A stretch of DNA of 64,000 nt from Acanthopleura granulata (taxonomy: Eukaryota > Mollusca > Polyplacophora > Chitonida > Chitonidae): the NCBI GenBank assembly GCA_016165875.1, contig JABBOT010000001.1, forward strand, positions 36,945,011-37,009,010. The letters run 5' to 3'. This document shows positions 25,091 to 37,500 of this stretch, one piece after another (positions within the stretch are counted from its first letter, which is position 1; every line of letters begins with the position of its first letter). The position numbers and the translations under genes are program-made. The notes beneath the pieces were generated by a model. It saw only the letters and a list, made by a program, of their open reading frames with translations, ran no database searches and had not been told where the DNA came from.

Positions 25091-25679
25091 GGAAATGGAG
25101 TGGCAGGAAGAAACCATAAGCTTTGTCAAGTACCTCCCAAACGTCTTGACTACATTATTTTCGAACCGAAACAGTGAGAGCTGAATTTGAACGTGCGACT
25201 TCATAAGATATTTATGGCGAGGAAAAGTTAGTAGAGCGCAAATATCGATTTATAGTCAGGTCATGACATACATGTTCGTATATTTGGCTCCTAAAGCACG
25301 GTGTGGTTTGTCTAGCAGCGTGTATGAACATCCCTTTCTGTCTATATTTTTTTATTGCATTCACTGACAAGAGTAGAAATATGAAATCATTTTCTCAGAA
25401 TAAAACAAAAAGTAAGGCTTCGTATTTGCCGCCTTTGCAGATCGTTGTTAGTTTTGTTAGTTTCGCTGCCAGAAAATATACCCCGTATAGCGCTTAGCAC
25501 ATAAATGTGCCTACGTGACATTTCTCTGTATTTACAAACATTACAGTTAGAGCAGCACTATCAGCGTTGTTACAGATTTGCCCCTGGATAACACACAACC
25601 TAACAGATAGCTATCAGCTCAATTTATAAAAAAAATACACATATCAGTTTAAGGGTCAAGGCAACTTTTTATCAGGGTG

Positions 25680-25795
25680 ATCCCGGTTTTCTCCACGGAT
25701 GTTGGTGGGAGGAAACCAGACAAAGCCCGTGGGAAACCCACGACCAGCCGTAGGTTGCCGGCACACTGACGGTCCCAGAGGAAGTCAGCTTAAGC
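25680..25795 (-). repeat. SINE family 1 body fragment
   Basis: 'gttggtgggaggaaaccaga', 'caaagcccgtgggaaaccca' and 'cgaccagccgtaggttgccg' are the reversed family 1 body. A separate tail-like scrap in plus orientation ('gatgtcgtataagtgaagtg') follows at about 25866-25915. Confidence 0.75.
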
Positions 25796-27904
25796 TGCAG
25801 ATACAACTGGATGAACCATGGTTTATATCCCGGGCACTTTCGGTTTTCTCCATATCTACGCATGACCGATGTCGTATAAGTGAAGTGTCCTCGAATAAAG
25901 CGATAAACACCTGTGAGATAAATAATTTGAATATAAACGTAACCCTGGTTATAAGGTAAATGTAGGACATGAGCACCACAATGACGGAAATAAAAGGCCT
26001 TCACCGATCAGACAGCAACCCAACGTGCGCCGTGGGACGCTGATTGTCACCATGGCACGAAGGGGATCTACAAAAATGCCTTGTCCAAGACCGGGATTGA
26101 ACCCGCACCTCCTGGGTCTGGTACACTTTACTACGCGTTCGCACAGATGAATTACGAACAAATGTTTTATTATTCTTGTTGCAAGTGTGATGGGCTAAAC
26201 CATGTTCTCTGCAGTAAACGGTCTTATCTCAAAACCTGTCTTGTGTCAGGCAGTGCGGTTTCTGTGCTACCGGCGATATGCTCTGATATAAGGATATAAG
26301 GCATGGTTGGGTCTCAGAGCACAAAACCAATTATTGTTACAACATTCCACATGTAAATCATGTAAAAAGACACGAAATGATGCCTGTGACAGAGCTTTGT
26401 GCACGCAGAAGACAGTTCGGTCAAGGCCCAGTGCAGAAAGTTCAAGTATAGTCCGGTGACGTTGTATTTATTTGAAAATAAAATCATTATCTATCCATAT
26501 GTCTCTGGTCAATCTAGCAACACTGGAATGTGCTTGCACTAGGACTAATTCTACATGTGTCAGCCAAATATTTCCGAAAGTGTTTATACGTGAACTACAT
26601 CTGTAGTAAATCGTTCAATCATACGCTGCTTTTTAATGCCAACAAGTTGACATAAATTACAGTTTGGGATGACATTTGAAACTGATTTAATGCCATCGAT
26701 GAGTGTTGCAACTGAACAGCTCTGAATACTTTCTGTATTAGTACAGCATGCGCAACAGCGTCTTGCAATTTTACAGTTTTAATACTCTTCTTCGGCAAAA
26801 TATTTTGGTATATAGGCCTCTACAAACAACATTAGTATCCCATCAGTGTCATGTCTTTAAGGTTTCAGACGAAAGAGTAGTTTGTGTGGTTTTAAAATTT
26901 AAAATAATCAATAAAACCTCCAAAAATCTTCTTAAAAACCATTGACTATGTTTCACAGCTTGCGTTTCTGATATCAGAAAGCACATTTCAATTACAGCGC
27001 AAGGCGATCTTTGAGGTTTTTTTAGAATTACCTTACATAACTATTTCCGCAATACTAAAGCCAACCCTGCGACATATAATACTAGGATTCGTGAGGTGAT
27101 GGGTAGTGTTGAGCGACACTGATTACTTAAGCATAGTTGACGTTAAAGGTTTATTGAATTATTATAGAAAGGTATTCGTGAAGTATTTCAGTGGTAGTCT
27201 TTAATTCGCTTATACACATAGTCGTTAAAACGCACACAGCTATACATATTTAGAGTTAATGTTTAACAGACGTATTACTTTAGCCGTTCGAAAAAAAAAC
27301 CGTCTCTAACGGGGTACAGAAGTGTTGTGAAACAACCCGCACACAATAACATGTTCGTATATCAATGACAGAAATCCCAAGAGCTCTTAACATATGTTAA
27401 GTGCGCTTAGGCCAACAATTTAGGACTCGTTAACAGGTCTGAGCTAATACTCAACATGTGGTGATACATAGGCACAGAAGAATGTCTGAGCCGGGCAACA
27501 GACGCGTCTGTTCTCTATTTCACGTGCATTCCTTCCTAATCTCAAATTACCTGTACATTCAAACCACTCACTTAAGGTATGATCATTTACCTTGATTATA
27601 CTCCTCTCCGGATTATCCGATGAGAAGTGCAACTGAGAAAAAATTTTTTCGTGAACTGAGTAAAAATCAGAGTTTTTCAGTAGGGCTAATTTAATTCAGA
27701 AAAAGGAATCAAATAACCAGTCACTGAAGACTGACTCTTAGACGGTGTGTGGTAGCTTTGACCTCAGCAAATCAGATGGGTCGTCAGTGACTTGGCTGAT
27801 TTGATCATATGATTCATATTTTCTTAAAGTAAATATAATAGCTCACTTGTAAACTCAGACTTGGGGGGGGGGGGTGGAAGTCAGGCAGGGAAATATAAAA
27901 TTTA

Positions 27905-28018
27905 TCATTTCATTTATCTGATTATTTGCCTGGCGTTTTACGCTGTACTCAAGACTATTTCCTTTATACGACGGCGGCCAGGCGTAAGGTGGGAGGAAAC
28001 CGGGATGATTTAACCAAG
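27905..28018 (-). repeat. SINE family 1 tail and partial body
   Basis: 'cctggcgttttacgctgtac', 'tcaagactatttcctttata' and 'cgacggcggccaggcg' are followed by 'ggtgggaggaaaccgggat', after which homology stops. Confidence 0.8.
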
Positions 28019-29329
28019 GTGGGTTCAGAATAGATACTCTAAGGTTCACTATAGTAATACAAACTTTCTTACACGTGAAATGAGAGAATTTGCAAAACTT
28101 GAAAAACGGTTCCACTGCTTTCACTTGAAACACTTCCACAGAGGTCAGAATGTTCAAGTCCTAAAATTTAACAAAACAACATTCATTTTATATAATTTAC
28201 AATAAGCGTAATGCCTGAATATAAGAAAAGCACTGAGTTTACTGACTGTTTGCTTACACAACGTTTCGCAACTAACAACGTCATAGGTAAAAGACTGACG
28301 TTAATCACGAATTCCAATGAATTTGACCTAAAACTGATACAATTTCCTTGCATCTGTTTTTGTTGTTTTTTATTCTCTCAAGACACAGCAGTCCAAAGTG
28401 GTCAGTGGAGAGCGTTCACGCGTGATTGACGTGATATGACATATATGACATGTCTGGCTATCCCATGAGCGGAATGCAAATTGTGGCCAGGGTGTCCGAG
28501 GGTTAAGCTCACGAAGAGCTGATCGTCTAGACATAGAAGTATCGAAGACATCGTATAATTTCACAGTGACTTTTCTGCACTGGGATCTCTTAGAGCAACA
28601 TTCATCGGGCACCTACCAAACATTTCAGACAGCAAAGTGACCTTAGTAACCTCAGTGGAAAAACAGAAACGCTTACGCTGAAATCTTACATTGTGGCAAC
28701 AAAACTGTTCACAGAGTTTTTTTGCTTTGTGTTTTAGTTTTCACTGCTTGGAATGGGTTACAGAAAAAATGTGGGTTCCGCCCTGAGCGAATATTCACCT
28801 ATTCTGCTTGCAAAAATATGAAAGTATATATGGTAATGTTTGATGAGTAGATCATATTTATACACGAAAAAGTGATCGATATCATGCTGAACGGCAGCTA
28901 TGAGAGTGTATAAACACATCGTTTTCCCGGGCACGTGCTTTACAACATGCATGTATAAAGAGCCTTATCCTATATATTCTATTCGAGGCGTCAAATCGGT
29001 CTAGTTCGTTCTACTTTTCAAATGGCCAGTCACTCTTTACTCTCGTTTCTTTCTGACTGTGTAAGCCAACAACCTAAACCTACTTGAATTGCGATTTCAG
29101 ATCTTTCTGCCTTTGATAATCTGTAATATTTAAAATGAAAATGAAACGACAAAGGTTGGCTTACCCAATAAAGAATTCATCCAAGCACAAAACTCTTTTG
29201 GCATACTACAATGGATTTTTTCCAACATTTCGAAGTTGCAATCCATACCCAAAGTAATAATAATGCAAAGTTCTCAATCTAACTGAATGTGGAAATACTA
29301 AGTATAGTATAAGATGTTTTAGATTTCGT

Positions 29330-29510
29330 CACTGCGGTCGCTGTGAGTTTAAGTCCAGCTGATGTTGGCTTCCGCTATGGCCGCACGTGGAAAGGTCTGC
29401 CAGCAACCTGCGCATGGTCGTGGGGTTCCCCTGGGCTCTGCCCGGTTTCCTCCCACCATAATGCTAAATAAGTGAAATATTCTTCAGTGCGGCGTAAAAC
29501 TCCAATCAAA

Positions 29511-29553
<43 letters not shown>

Positions 29554-29556
29554 AAC
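29330..29556 (+). repeat. SINE family 1, A-box missing, long AAAT tail
   Basis: It starts at 'actgcggtcgctgtgagttt' with a B-box-like 'gtttaagtccagc'. It continues through 'ggtctgccagcaacctgcgc' and 'tgggctctgcccggtttcct', has a small internal deletion after 'accataatgct', and ends in about 11 AAAT units. Confidence 0.85.
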
Positions 29557-30049
29557 GCCAAGGTGGCCAGATATATTAACGTATCCTACGAAATATATTC
29601 CCAAATTTTCCAAATGTATATATATAAATACGCTTCATGTTGTTTCATAACCTCCTTTATTAAGGTTCTGGGTTGTTAAATTTAGGTCATCTGACAAGCG
29701 TGGATGTATTGGTCAATTATTGGTTTTATCAGGTTGCCAAGCCACAATGGTTGATTGACAGACGCTCCTCCCCGATGTCATGTGCTTTGCTTTACATCAC
29801 AAATCAATAAACAAGTGAAAGTGGGTGATTGTGAACAGTTCAGGCTCAAGCTCTTGGGCGACGAGGTGCTCCGATTTCTTGGTGGCAAAAGGACTGATTT
29901 CTCAGGAACAAAGAGAGCCCTACAGGTAATACACTTTCTTGTGATGAGACATAATATCGTGATGGATCTTTCACGCACAAATGAAGGTAAAATGCAAAGC
30001 TCTTAAACTGAATATTGATGAAACATTATTTAAATTTAAATGTCAATAC

Positions 30050-30198
30050 GGGGGGCCTCCGTGGCCGAGGGGATTAGTGCACGAGTGCAGTGTAATGACA
30101 CTGTACCTCTTACCAATGCGATCGCGGTGAGTTCGATGACTAAGTGAAATATTCTTGAATGCGGCGTAAAACACCAGTCAAGTAAATAAATAATAAAT
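30050..30198 (+). repeat. SINE family 1 with central domain deleted
   Basis: The head 'gggcctccgtggccgagggg' with 'attagtgcacgagtgcagtg' and B-box 'gtgagttcgatg' joins directly to the tail 'actaagtgaaatattcttga' and 'atgcggcgtaaaacaccagt'. About 100 bp of body are absent. Confidence 0.85.
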
Positions 30199-30749
30199 GT
30201 CAATACCACGGTCAGAGCCTAACGATAATGAACTTAAGTAACTTGAGTAATAGAAATAACTTTAGTAATAGAAAAAGTATAGACAGGTAATCCTAAGCAA
30301 AGTAGAGGCATAATGAAAAATGCTCCCCCGGAGTTAACTCGGCTCCCTTATAGGTTAACCTTGGTTAACGTATCAGCAAGGTTACCTGTTGTCTCATGTA
30401 ATGCACAGAGCATCTGAAAAAGGAGTTTCACCAAATCTTTAAGGAACGGAGCTGACAGGGATATTTTACAGAACGGTGATCATTGTGATTTCTTGTGAAT
30501 TATCTCATAATTAACAAAGACGCAGAGAAATGTAGCATGTTCCATTGCAGGATTTTTGATAGTTTGATCATTTGAAATCTGAATACAAATATTACGACGT
30601 ATTATATATCGTATCTTCACTCGTGAGTTAGGGGACTGGACGCGGCCGAGCGACTAGGATAGTTGTCTGTCAACCGCTAGGAAATCCCAGCTTCGGACAT
30701 GTATTATTCCCAAAATTCTGCCTCCACAATTATCCGTGGTGTAGGCTGT

Positions 30750-30870
30750 AAGAAAAAACAAACAACAACAAAAAAACAAACAAACAAACAAACAAAAAAA
30801 ACAACACAAAAAATAAACCCCAAAATCAAAAAACAAAAAACAAAAAAAAACAAACAAAAAAAAAACACCA
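30750..30870. repeat. A-rich low-complexity run (CAAA)n
   Basis: Runs of 'aaacaaacaaac' and 'caaaaaacaaaaaa' type. The open frames that cross it on both strands are composition artefacts. Confidence 0.9.
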
Positions 30871-32051
30871 AAGAGAGCTGTTATAGCTGTTTTTGGTGGT
30901 CTTTTGTGCAATTTGCTGGAGATCACTTGTATACTACTTCTATCCGGTTGAATCCTCCACATCTTGCCAAGCAGGCCTACAAGGTAGATCTACTGGGTAA
31001 AGGAGCAGGCATTGAAAGCCAGCATGGACTCTGTTGTTGCTCGATGGAAATAATATTCCATGCAAGCAATGATATGTTCGGTTACATCGCTGATCTCACG
31101 ATATCAAAATCAGATGATTTGTACATCACGCAATAAATAAGTGACAAAACATTTAAATTTCAAATTCAAAACTTTAACTTACTTACTAACTGTACTTGAC
31201 TTTGGGAGACTTCTTAACATGTCCAAAATCTATGTTATATAAAGATATCAGCCTGTTTCATCCATTGGTATCAAAACTGAAGAAGTCTGCTTTGTTTCAT
31301 CTCTTTTGCCCCAGTGACACACTTTTTGGACATCGATCGTGAGTGTGCGGATAAAGCTTGTCTCAGATCGTCACTGTTTAAACTTCAAACAAACTCTCTG
31401 CTGTGTTATCTATCTGTACTAAACACATTTTATCCCGAGTGACCACAAAACACCTAGAGCGTCAAAGTTCACAGCGTCCATTGAGGATCACACATGTAGA
31501 TCTATGCCTGTGTCTTATGTGAAATATGGTAGAAATGCTCACAAACGTAATACATGTAGCTAGCGTCCAGTTGAGGGCATTATGATCTGTCTGTACAAAG
31601 AATAAAATAAAAACCAAATGTTAACCATTTCTGAGCCACTTCGAAAGTAAAATCACTGTGTGCTAAGCACACGTGGTCAATATCCAATCGTTGGTATCGA
31701 TCTGCCCCCGCTGCATCCATTCCGGACCTAATCGGTATATTCTGTTGTTCATCTGTGCCTTTGGGATGACGTTTTGCAGGCAAACTGATGACGTAGTACT
31801 CATATTTTGCAAGAGGTAAGGGATCAGTTCAGCTTGGGCCTGAGTAAATATTACGCGGGAAAAGACATCTTAATGGTATTTCCGTCTTCACTCCTAAGAC
31901 TACTGTCGTTACAGAATTTGTTATCAGTGTACGTTATTTACTAAAGTTGCTACACACCCACACTTTCATCTCTAATTTAAAAACATTCATTTCGTTCCAG
32001 ACTCCAGTTGCCTTTCTCGATCCATTGGGCCATTCATTGCGTTCGAATAAG

Positions 32052-34472
32052 ATGGGAGTTTCCTTCGTCTTGCTGACCATCATTTTTCTTTCAAGAGGTA
32101 ACAACTTTGTAAATCTTTTCTGAATTTCTGAATTAACGTAGCTATTTTTCCTCGAACATTCACCTCATTGCAGTTAGTAATATTAATATGCAAAACAGTG
32201 AACGACAATTTTTTTTTTTTTTTAATTTGAACTTTTCAGTCTTTATTAGAGCACTCTTATCGCTGTTCAACATATATGTGAGAAATATCCGGTTTCCCAG
32301 GGTCTATTACTCAATCTCCCCCTACTCCAGAAAAAAACTGATTTCTTGGAATTATTGAGGTGGTAAGGTTTTCTAATTTAAAGCTTGATGACCCGAATAA
32401 TACTTTGTTTTTCTCCAATATTCAGCTGAGGGTTACGGAATCGGAGCGCCCTACTCCACCTGCATCGATCAATTCCCTCAGCACGATGCTGTCTCACGGA
32501 CAGACGTTTCTCCCTACAGCCTGGATGTGTCCGCCGCCAGCTACGATCCGAACGGGCATATCGATGGTAATTCTCAATACGATTGCCGTAGCCCGATGCA
32601 TTTGACACAGTCAAGGCTGCGGCAAGGCCTATCGTATACAATATTGAACACCACATTCGCCCATATGCAGTAAAATATGCAACTGAATATGGAGTTGAGT
32701 GGTTTTTCTTGTTTGTTTGTTTTTTTTTGGCATGAAATCTTGTGACAACTCCAATGAAAGCAATTCGCTACCCTCACCATGTTCTAAATAATCAGCCAAT
32801 AATGCAATAAGTCAATAATTCTTAGTTATGTACATGTACCTAGATTTTTGCAGTGGAATAGGCGCTCAGTGGCGACTCGGGCCTGGGCAAGTTTGACCAT
32901 TGTTCTCGTAAGTGGTCATGAGCACTACGCTGTTTCCAGGAAAACAGGAGGGAGTAACAAACTGCACACGGCTGATGCCGAATTACATTAGGCCATTAAG
33001 GCTCCCTAATGACAATATTGGTACCGGTACTTATAACCTCTTGGTGCCAGGGGGCCCTCCGTGGCCGAGAGGGGTAGCGCGCCTGCGCGGCGTGATGACC
33101 CAGGTGCCTCTCACTAATGTGGTCGTTGTGAGTTCAAGTCCAGCTCATGCTTTTCCACATGGAAAAGTCCGACAGCAGCCTGAGTTTATCCTGGGCTCTG
33201 TCCAGTTGCCTCCCGCCATATTGTTTGCCTCCTTTGTATAAGTGAAATATTCTTGAGTACGGCATATAACACCAATCAAATAAATAAATCAAATAGGAGC
33301 GTAAGCATAACATAATAGGCCAGGAAATTGTGACTAACATGCGTGGTGTCATGTCTGATGTCCTCGCGGTATGGCGTTCTAGAAAGGCAGTACTAAAAAT
33401 ATGGCTGTCCCCCGATTATAGAGCTCCTGTCATGCTATGACAACTAATGATAACTGAAGCTGATGTCAAGCGCATAGGAAACAAACATATATACAGTAGA
33501 GTAACGACCTGATTTTTTTTCTGATTCCTTGAAGTGACGATTGTGGGTCCAGAGTTCATTGGGTTTTCGCTGACGGCACGACGTCTGAAGGGGAACACTG
33601 AGGAGCTCCTAGGCTCGTTCGTGAAATTCCCTACCCAGCATTCTCAGACATACAACTGTCTGGGTGGAGACAAGGTAATTCTATTACTGTGTATGGAAAT
33701 TTTCTTCTCAGTGATTAAAAAATAAATAAAGATTGAGGTGCCACGGTGGACGTTTTCGAACCATGCATATTGAACAGGCTGAAGCAAAGTGACGTCACAG
33801 ATTCTTTTATCTATACTTCCTCTGATTGTCATCTATCTACATTCTTCTTGAATGTATATGAGGTCAAACACCTGAATCTGCACTTGATATATCAGCTACA
33901 GCATGTTTAACAGCCTGTTCAATGTTGTCCAAAATGTCCACCTTAGCACCTCTGTCTTTATTTCCGTTTTAATCACTGTAAGCAAAAATAATGAAGACCA
34001 TATTTGGAATGATGCGTACTTTGTTTAAATGTGGCCCCAACACAAGTCAACTCAACCGTCGCGGCGGAACGTAAATGAGGACGCTACTCAGCTGGAGTTG
34101 ATGCAGGTTGTACCGGATACAAGGGTTGGGTTTTAAGCTCACGTGTATGGCGAGCTTTACTGGATTGTAAGCTGTGCTCTTTTGCATTACAAATAATGCT
34201 AAGTAATTGTGTGACAACTCAACATAATAACGTGATAAACATGGAAGAGAGTGTGTGATCGTCTTAACGTTTCAAATTAAGCCCGTGATATTCAGAAATA
34301 AGAAAACGACCGATATCCACGAATTGATATTGTGAATTACAGAATTACGTGACCCACACCAGCGCCAAAGGGAAATTTAACACAACGTTCACGTGGACAA
34401 GTGGCGCTGTCACAACCGGTGATATCATCTTCAGGTAAGCTTGACTCTGTTCTAGTATTGGCAATATTAGCA

Positions 34473-34510
<38 letters not shown>

Positions 34511-37500
34511 GCAAGCCAGTGACAGTGTGAGATGTGTTATAATGAGGCTCTCACGGCGTGGGGTCCTTTATATTGCCTAAGATTTAAACAGTGAATGTAT
34601 ATCAACGTCAAACACAGTGTTGGATTTTCCACGGCGACACGTTCAAAGACGGGAAAACGAATGAAATGAACAACAACAAAAAATCATATACACACGTGGT
34701 GTCATAATGAGTGTTAGGGTAATGTAGCTTAATGGGTAGTGTCATCTGGAATAGTCAGGTGCTTTTAGGTGGGGCAAACCACACAGAGCTGGTTTTACAC
34801 GATTGAGCGCGTTGGCAAAATGGATATAGGGTGTAAAATATGGGTAGATGATTGATGTTGGGATTTTAGGAATCTGTAGAACCGTGGACCGATTCCATAA
34901 TGACTGTTTGGACTCTGACATTTCAAAATTTTTCATTTGATTTGAACTTTGATTTTTTTTTTACTTTTGATGTTAAAACTGATCAATTTTATATTAACAC
35001 AAACGTATCCCTTTCTTGGGTTTTAAGCTGCGCCAAACATTGAAGTTTTATAGTTTGACAAGTCCAAACCCGGTTTCCTCCCACCAGAATGCTGACCGCC
35101 GTCGTATAAGTGAAATATTCTTGAATACGGCGCAAAACACCGATCAAATAAATAAATAAATAAAAACGTTTTAGTGAATAATTATGTCTTAACGTTTACA
35201 TGTCGAACCCGTATTTTGTCATTCCAGATATTCTCCTTGTTACCTCTCTTCTGTTGTATAATTATATCGTTAATTAAACCCCAAATGTTGTTTGTTAATT
35301 ATTATGGACGTATATTTATTTTGAATCCGTTCATGTTAACAGAGCTACAGTAGTGCAGACAGAGACGACATTCTGGACATGGGTTACCTCCTCTCATATC
35401 ATAGATTCAACCGGCACTGGTGTTCTTGGGAAATCGCCAGTGGTATGTTACCAATATTATAGATACATTATATTCCGCTTATTTTGACTAATGTTATTGG
35501 GGTGGCTGGTTTTTAGGTGCATTAGCAGCCAAATGATTTCAAAATGTACTTTTCACTAAACGTGCCTTCTTTGATCTTAGCAAAATTGGCAAAATTGTAC
35601 ATCGTTGAACATTACTTTTACTCAGGTTGCAAATGTCTTCCCGGAAATGAACCTGGAAGAGGATTGTGGGAAGACGAAGGGATGTTTTTTGAATCCGAAA
35701 TCATGCACCGGAAGTGACTGTACTTCGGCCTTGAGCTATCAGCTAGATGGTGACGTCATTCACTTTGAGATGATGGGCGTGGCGGAGGGATATGTTTCCG
35801 TTGGTTTCTCGGACGATGATAGTATGGTAAGCGAAGACATAATCAAAAACGTTGTGAACAGCCATGGAGGGTCTTATGTGGTTTCATTTGTTAAATTTTG
35901 AGATGTTTTTATGACTTTTTTTAGGTAAATTCAATCATACGTATTATGGATTTAAGTTCAGCAGGCCCACAAGGTGAAATACTCTTTGTTATAACCTCCT
36001 AAGCTGAGTTTGTTTCACGACCTTGGCCAATGGCGTGTTCTAATCCAGCTTACGGCGATTTTTCGGCAGCAGTTTTAGGTAAAGAGATTTGTCAGGTATC
36101 GGCTAAAGGTCCGTGGTTTATTACGGGCACTCCGGTTACATCTACTCACAAACTTGACCGCCGTCATATAAGCAATCAATCAATCTGAAATCATCACTGA
36201 TCTTTTACTAGTATATCCAGTCATACCAACGTTTAATTAATTATCATATCCATTGTCTTAAACATTTTAGACATTATAAGGGGTATTTGTAATGTCTTTT
36301 ATCTTTTCAAGGAAGATTTATTTCAAATGGTAACCTTTCTCACCAGGGGGATGATGACGTCATTGCCTGTACCGCTGACGACACCGTGGTATCCGTGCAG
36401 CATGGGTTAAATGTCGGCTACTACTACATTAGACAATATAGCGTGAGTATATTAGAAGTGTCGTCTGCAGAGAATACTTCTGGTCGTGCCAGTTAAATAT
36501 GTTGACATATAGCTCAAACCACAAGTGAAATATGTTGACATAATGCTTAAACCACTTGTGAAATATGCTGATATATTGAAGAAACCACCAGTGAAATACA
36601 TGTATGTTGACATATTACATAAGCCATCTGAACGAGAGAAACACTTTTTCTATAATTATTTAAAATAATCAGATTTTTTTATGTGGCGCATAAGGCCACG
36701 AAATTAAGGGGAATCCAGTTTTGGGCTGTGTAATTAACAATCAAAACTTGAGAAAAAAAAGAAACCAATGTGATTGGCTCTTGTCCAATTTTATTTTTGG
36801 TGATGTGAAATAACGTCTAAAAATTCTTGTGAGGTAAACATATTTCGTTTGTAGACTCCTATTGTTTTTGCTATGTCATTTTGGCTGAGACAAGCAGTGT
36901 TTTTGACACCTAAAGAACAAGCTAACGAACATGGCGACGGCGAAGAAGGACGGGAAAATTTATTGTCGCTTCACGCGTCCTAAGTCACTGTCCACCACGA
37001 AAGTTGTGCAAGAAGATGGGGACCCACCATCCGAGGCGACGGAATTCACAGTGGACCTGACCTCCAGCAAAATCATCTTCATAGCTACCGGCAAAATATA
37101 CGACCGTAAGTTGTGGGCTGGTTTGCCTGCCGAATCACTGAGTGATGACGATTGAGATAAGGAAAACAATAAATGTACCGAGTTACGGGCCATGACCACT
37201 ACAGACATAGCGCCATCTGGATGTTGTCTAAGGGAGAAGGAATGAATTATGTCACTGAGTTATCTTCCCTAAGCGGACATCCAGATGGTGTTATGGCTAG
37301 CTCGGTCAAGAGTCATAAAAGAATATTGCTTCTCACTGAGTGTACGGTTTCGTGTTCAGTTAACCAGATGAGCCGAAAGCAGTCAAATGGGAGGAAACCA
37401 GTCATAACACGGGGGAAACCCACGACCATCTGCAGTTTGTTGACGGACCTTCCCGCGTACGACCAAAGTGAAAGCCAGAATGAACTTACAGCGACCGCTT

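Larger units (their letters stand above)
20226..31979. other. Long intergenic region upstream of the GPCR and of FRRS1-like gene 1
   Basis: No coding exon could be supported in this 11.7 kb. Open frames present are short, lack domains and often overlap repeats. Contents recognised are a MITE-like inverted-repeat element (21426-21702), SINE pieces at 22262-22451, 25680-25795, 27905-28018, 29330-29556 and 30050-30198, tRNA-like reversed heads near 24605-24695 and 26085-26145, a GATT-type simple repeat (25036-25090) and an A-rich run (30750-30870). The 5' UTR and promoter of the GPCR (minus) would start here. A possible 5' UTR exon of the next gene begins after the acceptor-like 'cgttccag' at about 32000. 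Confidence 0.6.

Noticed and set aside
26085..26145. tRNA-like 'gattgaacccgcacctcctg' on the plus strand
   Set aside because: It resembles a reversed B-box region, but no partner A-box at the right distance or SINE body could be aligned with confidence.
30050..30120. Genuine tRNA gene
   Set aside because: A- and B-box-like words are present here and at several other sites, but they are followed by SINE bodies and tails and lack a full cloverleaf.
30654..31136. Open frames on both strands through the (CAAA)n run
   Set aside because: Low-complexity K/Q/T or F/V/C-rich products typical of simple repeats.
36899..36915. Alternative acceptor for exon 8 of FRRS1-like gene 1 at the cag ending at 36896
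   Set aside because: It would bring TGA in frame within three codons. The acceptor ending at 36915 keeps the frame and gives the same five-residue lead-in length as the paralogue.
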